From assembly GCA_047629355.1 (NCBI GenBank), contig JBLHWU010000034.1, positions 1-36,578 on the forward strand: a stretch of DNA of 36,578 nucleotides. Reading direction: 5' to 3'. Below the pieces are notes generated by a model that saw nothing but the letters and a program-made list of their open reading frames with translations, did not search any database and was not told the origin of the DNA. The stretch's first letter is position 1. Every line of letters starts with the position of its first letter. Source of the stretch: CAYUNA01 sp047629355 (lineage in GTDB: Bacteria > Bacteroidota > Bacteroidia > Chitinophagales > Saprospiraceae). Positions 32,160 to 36,578 of this stretch are shown here, piece by piece. Position numbers and translations under genes: made by a program.

Positions 32160-32167
32160 CAAATGTA
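32160..32167 (-). promoter_or_regulatory. -7 box for the FKBP gene
   Basis: TACATTTG on the minus strand, a perfect TAnnTTTG match. RNA would start near 32153, leaving a leader of about 60 nt. Confidence 0.55.
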
Positions 32168-32245
32168 TGAAATGACAGCTAAACGAAAATTAAAATCAAA
32201 GTTTAAATGAAAAAACAAGCTGTTTTGAAGAAATTCTTTTGAATA

Positions 32246-32821
32246 TTAAGTCATTTCCGCCAAATTTCTAAAAACCAATTCCATCGGTAGACCCATGATA
32301 TTAGAATAAGTCCCTTCAATTTTTGAAATCTTACAATGCCCAATCCATTCTTGAATTGCATATGCACCTGCTTTGTCAAATGGTTTATAATTGGTAATAT
32401 AATACTCAATTTCTTCTTCCGTCAATGGCTGAAAATGTACCTCTGAAACCCCCGAAAAGACTCGTTTTTCTTTTTTTGAAATCAAACAAACGCCCGTAAT
32501 CACTTGATGGATATTGCCCGATAATCGTCGCAAAATTCGCTTCGCATCCTCCACATCTTTTGGCTTTTCAAATATTTCATTTTCTAAAATAACCACGCTA
32601 TCTGCCGCTAATAAAATCTCTTCCTCGTTAATGATGTCCACCGATGCCATTGCCTTTTTTTCTGCCAAAAACGGCGCAACATCCCTCACCGGCATATCAG
32701 CAGGGTAGGATTCCTCCACGTCTTTCGTCTTAATTTCAAATGTAAAACCCGCTTCCGCCAACAACTGCTTTCGACGAGGAGACTTAGAGGCTAAAATGAT
32801 TTTTTTATCAAGAATTTTCAT
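32246..32821 (-). CDS. maf: Maf-like nucleoside triphosphate pyrophosphatase
   Basis: A 191-residue house-cleaning enzyme that hydrolyses non-canonical or excess nucleoside triphosphates to monophosphate and pyrophosphate in the cytoplasm. Family motifs: ILASKSPRRKQLL at 9-21 with Ser12, Arg16 and Arg17; ILLAADSVVI at 69-78 with catalytic Asp74; EKPKDVEDAKRIL; TGVCLI; DKAGAYAIQEW; and EGTYSNIMGLP near the end. The AYAIQ motif fits the dTTP/UTP-preferring (YhdE) branch. The gene is preceded by a large palindrome whose loop holds a perfect -7 box. Confidence 0.95.
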   Translation of the reverse strand: MKILDKKIILASKSPRRKQLLAEAGFTFEIKTKDVEESYPADMPVRDVAPFLAEKKAMASVDIINEEEILLAADSVVILENEIFEKPKDVEDAKRILRRLSGNIHQVITGVCLISKKEKRVFSGVSEVHFQPLTEEEIEYYITNYKPFDKAGAYAIQEWIGHCKISKIEGTYSNIMGLPMELVFRNLAEMT

Positions 32822-32836
32822 AAAATACTTTTATGT

Positions 32837-32983
32837 TTTAGTAGCGGGTATTTTTTCAGTACTCGTTACTTTTATATAAAAAACGCAAATATATTGAAAA
32901 ATTAAGCGAAGAATTTATTTAAAAAAAATCTCTCGTTTTAAAATAAAAGTATCAGGTACTGAAAAAGTACCCGCTACTAAAAA
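32837..32983. repeat. 147-bp palindrome (family 3) around the maf promoter
   Basis: The arms AGTAGCGGGTATTTTTTCAG and CTGAAAAAGTACCCGCTACT pair over about 36 bp including ACTTTTAT / ATAAAAGT. The ~70-base AT-rich loop contains the maf -7 box. Each arm resembles the unit at 20975-21012. Confidence 0.8.
32886..32893 (-). promoter_or_regulatory. -7 box for maf
   Basis: TATATTTG on the minus strand, a perfect TAnnTTTG match, inside the loop of the family 3 palindrome. The transcript would carry one palindrome arm (32837-32876) in its leader. Confidence 0.5.
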
Positions 32984-33093
32984 ACGGATTCAACCGAACT
33001 GAAAAAAGGCATTAGACCTATTTAAAAAATCCGATTGAATCCGTTTCATCCGTCAAATTCGCGTAACCATCCTATTTAATTAGGAAAGTTACT

Positions 33094-34056
33094 TTAATGA
33101 ACAATCACCCGTTCCACAGCAATCTTATCACCAGAAGTGATTTTCAAAACATAATTTCCAGCCGTTAAATGGCGAACAGAAACAGATTGAAAAGCCTCAT
33201 TTGTTGGTGAAAAAACATTCATTAATTGACCATTAAAATTAAAAATTTCAATACTAACCATTTCATTGTCAAACGATTGTAAATCAATGTTCAAGATGTC
33301 TTTCACTGGATTTGGAAAAACGCGAACGTCTGTCAATTGAGGCTGTTCAAAAACAGAAACAACATTAACGGTCAAATCATCAATACAGAAAAAGCCAGGT
33401 GTATTCATGCCATAAACACCATTATCTGTAGAAGACAAAGAAAAAGTCAAGCTATCAACCGCTCCTAACGAAGTCAAGTCCACGAACTTCCAAGTATCGA
33501 GAATATAGTCTTCCGTATTGTCTTCAAATCGGTAATCTGCTAAGTAAAAATCTACACTATCTGAGATGATTTCGCCATTGCTATAACCAAAAATAGTCAA
33601 TAGGAAAAAGTCAGGGTCACTGCCTGTACTTCCACCAAATTTTTTGGCAAAGCCGTCTCCATCTCGCATACTATTGTAAGCGTAAGTGGAATTGGTGATG
33701 TAAACACCCTCAATTGAATTGTTAGTAGCAGCAGGTAATAGGTTCAGAATTGCGCTATTTTGTCCGATAGCGAAGGTTTCAGATTCGTAGCCACTTGCCG
33801 CTTTTACACCATAAATATTTGTATATCCAGAGGTAATACTATCTGTCACGTTGGAAATTGCCCATCCGCCGAGCCAAAAGCCAAAATCAAAAGTAGTCGG
33901 AAAATAAGCAGGACCGTTGGTATAACCTGCTTCTCCGTTTGACCCATCGAGAACCGTCTCAGGATCTTCTAATAGACCTTCAAAATCGGCAAAGCCTTGC
34001 GCTTGTAGGCAAAGTGTTGTACTAAAAAATAATGCGAAAAGTAAAAATTGCTTCAT
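33094..34056 (-). CDS. DUF4465-type secreted protein with type A T9SS tail
   Basis: A 320-residue exported protein. The signal peptide (MKQFLLFALFFSTTLCLQAQ) precedes a beta-rich domain at about 20-230 matching DUF4465: ADFEGLLEDPETVLDG, DFGFWLGGWAISNVTD, EGVYITNSTYAYNSM, DGFAKKFGG, DPDFFLLTIFGY, DSVDFYLADYRFED, WKFVDLTSLG and FFCIDDLTV. The last ~75 residues are a Por-secretion (type A) sorting domain (VRVFPNPVKDILNIDL to GNYVLKITSGDKIAVERVIVH). It should be shipped by T9SS to the surface. A cobalamin riboswitch lies about 240 bases upstream on the same strand, so expression should rise when B12 is low. I recall DUF4465 proteins in other Bacteroidota B12 loci, so a surface B12-scavenging role is likely but inferred. 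Confidence 0.85.
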   Translation of the reverse strand: MKQFLLFALFFSTTLCLQAQGFADFEGLLEDPETVLDGSNGEAGYTNGPAYFPTTFDFGFWLGGWAISNVTDSITSGYTNIYGVKAASGYESETFAIGQNSAILNLLPAATNNSIEGVYITNSTYAYNSMRDGDGFAKKFGGSTGSDPDFFLLTIFGYSNGEIISDSVDFYLADYRFEDNTEDYILDTWKFVDLTSLGAVDSLTFSLSSTDNGVYGMNTPGFFCIDDLTVNVVSVFEQPQLTDVRVFPNPVKDILNIDLQSFDNEMVSIEIFNFNGQLMNVFSPTNEAFQSVSVRHLTAGNYVLKITSGDKIAVERVIVH

Positions 34057-34289
34057 TACTGTGATTTAAAAATGTGAAAATAAAAATCCACAGCAGCGAT
34101 GAAAGGAAATGAAAAACGAATGGTGAATTATTGCAATGTCGGAATGCTTTTAAACGAGCAATTGACAAAGTAGAGAAAAGAATTAAAGAAATTCAAATAT
34201 TGAAAATCCATGCAAAAGACCCAAAATAAGTTTGTCATCAACGCTTTTTCACCGAAAGCTGCAGGTGCTGATTGAAACGACTTCAATCA

Positions 34290-34626
34290 CAATTCTGGCA
34301 GGTCTTCTGACTCACTTTTAGCTCCAAAGAGCAATTTTCAGCCTTCCCATTTTTATGAAAAACAGTGGCATCATTGAAAAATTAAGGAATGAGTAGAGAA
34401 TAAGTTGTAGCAGATTTGAGAATTATTTTGGCTTTAGTTTGCTTTTAAAGGAGGGAGTATTGTTAATACGATGACCGATTTAAAAGCAAAATAAAGCTAA
34501 AAGAAACTCAAAGATATTGCAACTTGTTCTCTACTTATTCCTGTAAAGCTTACAGCTGCGGGAACAGCTTAGGATTTACACCTAATTCCCTTTTAATTTC
34601 ACTAAATAAATAGCGAAAAACCAAAA
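34290..34626 (-). promoter_or_regulatory. Cobalamin (B12) riboswitch with an inserted palindrome
   Basis: Conserved boxes in order on the minus strand: GGGAAT, GGTGTAAATCC (34572-34582), CTGTTCCCGCAGCTGTAA (34550-34567), TGCCACTG (34363-34370), GGGAAGGC (34341-34348) and GTCAGAAGACCTGCC (34297-34311). These match the cobalamin aptamer, including the B12 box. Between CTGTAA and TGCCACTG lie 179 bases, of which 158 are a family 1 palindrome (34385-34542). That segment is a variable peripheral region in the aptamer, so the fold may survive. Downstream is a hairpin TGATTGAA / TTCAATCA without a T-run, so control may act on translation. Confidence 0.92.
34385..34542. repeat. 158-bp imperfect palindrome, family 1 copy g, inside the riboswitch
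   Basis: The ends AGGAAT and ATTCCT, and GTAGAGAATAAGTTG with CAACTTGTTCTCTAC, pair. The inner stem GCTTTAGTTTGCTTTTAAA pairs with TTTAAAAGCAAAATAAAGC. The centre AGTATTGTTAATACGATGAC matches the family core. Confidence 0.85.
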
Positions 34627-34632
34627 TCGGGG

Positions 34633-34640
34633 CGAAGGTA
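34633..34640 (-). promoter_or_regulatory. Probable -7 box for the riboswitch transcript
   Basis: TACCTTCG on the minus strand fits TAnnTTTG at 7 of 8 positions. RNA would start near 34626, just upstream of the first aptamer helix. Confidence 0.4.
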
Positions 34641-34686
34641 GGAAAATTCTGGAGACGGAGGATTTTTTCTACAAAAATGCCAATAT

Positions 34687-35418
34687 TTAACTTTTTAACC
34701 CATTTAGAAAATCTTGTTCAATCTGTAAAGTTAATTTCAAAATAGCCTCTTGTTCTGTCGTCGTCAACTTGGCAAATAGTAAATCTCCCTGCTGAATAAT
34801 GTCCCGTCCAATAGACAAAGCATTCACTTCAACTTCTGAATAAAGCTGGGGGTGACCTTTCATTTTTTCTATAATATGCTCGACAATGTCAATAACTTTT
34901 GTAACTAATTTTTGGTCTTGCAAGGTTCTAAATAAGTCTTCGTTATTGGCGGTAAAACTATCCAGGTCTTCAGGAGAAAGACGTGCCAAAAGCATTTTAA
35001 TATCTTCCGTTGAAAAGGGTGCTTTTAGAGACAGAATCTGTGCGCCTTCGACTAATTTCCCCTCCATTTGAGTAGCTGCCCGAAAGGATTTAAGTGCTTT
35101 TAAGCCAGCTTGTAAAATCTTTGGCAAATGCCGCCCGTATTTAAAAATCAAGCGCCCAGAATCCAGCAAGATTCTTAATAATTTTTCTGGTGTTTTGATA
35201 TAACTATCCAAATTTTGAAACGCCTCATCCAACTCTTGACGCTTCTGCGGCGGCGGGTAAAGATGGTGCAAAAAATAATTTTTAAATAGCATCATTCGTG
35301 CCTCCGTGAAGAAGTCAGGAATGTCGTATTGTTGCTTTACTTTTGCATAATCGTACCGTTTTGCAATAAGCTGCCGGTAGCTAATAATGATTTCGTTTAA
35401 AACTTCCTTTTCGGTCAT
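34687..35418 (-). CDS. Conserved-looking all-alpha protein, function unknown
   Basis: A 243-residue soluble protein without signal peptide, membrane helix or recognised motif. Sequence is Leu/Lys/Glu-rich and looks mainly helical. An N-terminal stretch EIIISYRQLIAKRYDYAKVK is followed by PDFFTEARMMLFKNYFLHHL and several amphipathic helices. It begins 12 bases after the stop of the upstream SpoU methyltransferase, so the two are probably cotranscribed; a helper role for RNA modification is possible but not supported by sequence. The riboswitch promoter lies right after its stop. Confidence 0.75.
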   Translation of the reverse strand: MTEKEVLNEIIISYRQLIAKRYDYAKVKQQYDIPDFFTEARMMLFKNYFLHHLYPPPQKRQELDEAFQNLDSYIKTPEKLLRILLDSGRLIFKYGRHLPKILQAGLKALKSFRAATQMEGKLVEGAQILSLKAPFSTEDIKMLLARLSPEDLDSFTANNEDLFRTLQDQKLVTKVIDIVEHIIEKMKGHPQLYSEVEVNALSIGRDIIQQGDLLFAKLTTTEQEAILKLTLQIEQDFLNGLKS

Positions 35419-35430
35419 TTATTTTAAATT

Positions 35431-35970
35431 TTAGGCAGTACCAAGTTTCATTTTTCGAGAAAATTCCCAGACGATGATACCCAGACAAACCGAAATGTTT
35501 AGCGAATGTTTTGTGCCAAATTGCGGAATTTCTAAGCAACCATCTACCACTTCCATCACGCTTTCATGCACCCCCGAAACTTCATTGCCAAATACCAAAG
35601 CATATTGTCCATCTATTTGAATATCAGTGTCTTGTAAAAGTATGCTGCCTTCTGCTTGCTCCACAGCCAGAACTGTAAATCCTTCTTTTTGTAAGGACAA
35701 AACTGCCGCTACCGTCTCTTTTACCTGCACCCATTCCATTGATTCTGTTGCGCCAATCGCCGTCTTCATAATCTCTCGGTGTGGTGGAGTTGCTGTGATA
35801 CCACAGAGATAAATTTTTTGCAGTGCAAAGGAGTCTGCCGTTCGGAATGCCGAGCCGACGTTGAGTGCGGACCGCACATTATCTAACACCAAAACGAGTT
35901 TCGTTTTTTCCTGTTGTTTAAATTCTTCTACAGTGGCGCGACCGAGTTCGTGCAATTTTAATTTTCGCAT
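35431..35970 (-). CDS. SpoU/TrmH-family RNA 2'-O-methyltransferase
   Basis: A 179-residue SPOUT-class methyltransferase that uses S-adenosylmethionine to methylate ribose 2'-OH groups in tRNA or rRNA. The three SpoU motifs are present: LVLDNVRSALNVGSAFRTAD (motif 1, with catalytic Arg), ALVFGNEVSGV (motif 2) and LEIPQFGTKHSLNISVCLGI (motif 3), which form the trefoil knot. The protein is the compact core without an N-terminal RNA-binding L30e-like domain, only ~25 extra residues (MRKLKLHELGRATVEEFKQQ). The target RNA cannot be fixed; TrmH- and TrmL-like roles are both possible. It leads a two-gene unit with the hypothetical protein at 34687. Confidence 0.93.
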   Translation of the reverse strand: MRKLKLHELGRATVEEFKQQEKTKLVLVLDNVRSALNVGSAFRTADSFALQKIYLCGITATPPHREIMKTAIGATESMEWVQVKETVAAVLSLQKEGFTVLAVEQAEGSILLQDTDIQIDGQYALVFGNEVSGVHESVMEVVDGCLEIPQFGTKHSLNISVCLGIIVWEFSRKMKLGTA

Positions 35971-35997
35971 ATTGAATTCGTTTTCCTTATAAAATCG

Positions 35998-36005
35998 CGA
36001 AATTA
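35998..36005 (-). promoter_or_regulatory. Possible -7 box for the SpoU gene
   Basis: TAATTTCG on the minus strand matches TAnnTTTG at 7 of 8 positions, 28 bases before the start codon. The divergent gene at 36134 has a similar weak box, TACCTTTC, at 36109-36116. Confidence 0.3.
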
Positions 36006-36133
36006 CGCTTCTTCTTAATGAAATCCTAAATTCCTGTTAAGCCTGCTGGAAAAATCTTCGCCAACACATTATTTCTTTAAGTTTATCCATCATTTTAAAT
36101 AGACTTGTTACCTTTCCATAAAAAAAGTCCGCT

Positions 36134-36578
36134 ATGTACAACAAATTAGTTCTTCTTTTTGCCCTTAATTTTTGCACCATTTTTGCCTTTTCTCAAACCA
36201 AATTCATTCATCACAAAAGTCACAGCGGGAGTACTGAAAATTTCTTCGTTGCACTTGACAATAGCTTATTTGATATTGGGGAATCTAATTTTGGGATGGT
36301 ACCCACGCGAATTGTCAGAACTTCGAGGTTGGACAGCTTAATTTATTTGACGGATACTTCAACGATTATGGTGACTAAAGAAGTTTGCCGAAATGAATAT
36401 GAGCCAAAAGCAGACCCTGAAATTTGGAAAGCGGGCAGAGATACCGTTTACAATCATGCGCTTTTTACTTTGAAATATGAATTGGATAGCATTAAAGAGA
36501 CGTTGGGGGAATTGTATAATTTTCAAAATCCAGTTGAAGAAATGATTTTTGTAGGTTATGAAAATGAGTATTTGAAAA
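36134..36578 (+). CDS. Secreted protein, 3'-truncated by the window end
   Basis: The frame runs from ATG 36134 to the end of the window without a stop (148 codons). The N-terminus MYNKLVLLFALNFCTIFAFS is a signal peptide cleaved near AFSQ. The mature part starts TKFIHHKSHSGSTENFFVAL and continues through DNSLFDIGESNFGMVPTRIV; no family is recognised. The context FFVALDNSLFDIGESNFG with a following TSTIMVTKEVC stretch fits a small periplasmic or outer-membrane-associated protein. It is divergent from the SpoU gene, 163 bases away. Confidence 0.75.
   Translation, partial: MYNKLVLLFALNFCTIFAFSQTKFIHHKSHSGSTENFFVALDNSLFDIGESNFGMVPTRIVRTSRLDSLIYLTDTSTIMVTKEVCRNEYEPKADPEIWKAGRDTVYNHALFTLKYELDSIKETLGELYNFQNPVEEMIFVGYENEYLK

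Overview
The window is a low-GC chromosomal segment from a Bacteroidota bacterium, most likely a Saprospiria-like or other gliding/T9SS lineage. Supporting signs: two very large Cys/Asp-rich surface proteins end in the gliding-motility-associated (type B) type IX secretion sorting domain. One smaller secreted protein ends in a type A Por-secretion tail. Several genes are preceded by the Bacteroidota -7 promoter box TAnnTTTG, and Shine-Dalgarno sequences are essentially absent. No rRNA, tRNA, CRISPR array or intact transposase was seen.

Layout. 1-4149 is the 3' part of a giant T9SS protein. 4223-5360 holds an orphan ParA-type ATPase between inverted copies of a 28-bp repeat end. 5303-6148 is packed with palindromic repeats, followed by an M14 zinc carboxypeptidase. 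8693-9652 is repeat-rich and non-coding. A BON-LysM protein, an SRPBCC protein and an acidic zinc-ribbon protein follow. 13322-19294 encodes a 1990-aa T9SS surface protein with a 15-unit tandem array. Then come a histone-deacetylase-family amidohydrolase and a 43-aa membrane ORF. 21177-30885 is an exopolysaccharide locus. It contains a membrane GT2 on the minus strand, a single-domain response regulator, a polyprenyl-phosphate sugar transferase with a degenerate receiver-like N-terminus, two GT2 enzymes, a GDSL/SGNH esterase, an MBOAT O-acyltransferase, a second SGNH-like protein and a VanZ-like protein. 30947-36005 on the minus strand carries a decayed terC, an FKBP isomerase, maf, a DUF4465-type T9SS protein under a cobalamin riboswitch, a hypothetical protein and a SpoU-type rRNA/tRNA methyltransferase. 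The window ends inside a secreted-protein gene.

How the genes fit together. The sugar transferase probably primes a lipid-linked glycan and the three GT2 enzymes extend it. The MBOAT and the two SGNH proteins would add or remove O-acyl groups. The response regulator and the pseudo-receiver suggest signal-controlled output. The DUF4465 protein is probably made when B12 is scarce.

The most unusual content is non-coding. A family of imperfect palindromes, about 159 bp long, shares a conserved asymmetric centre while the arms differ between copies yet stay self-complementary. One copy sits inside the cobalamin riboswitch. Another has itself been hit by a 188-bp MITE with perfect 14-bp terminal inverted repeats and an 8-bp target duplication, a signature matching IS66-type elements. 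At least two other palindrome families occupy the remaining gaps.
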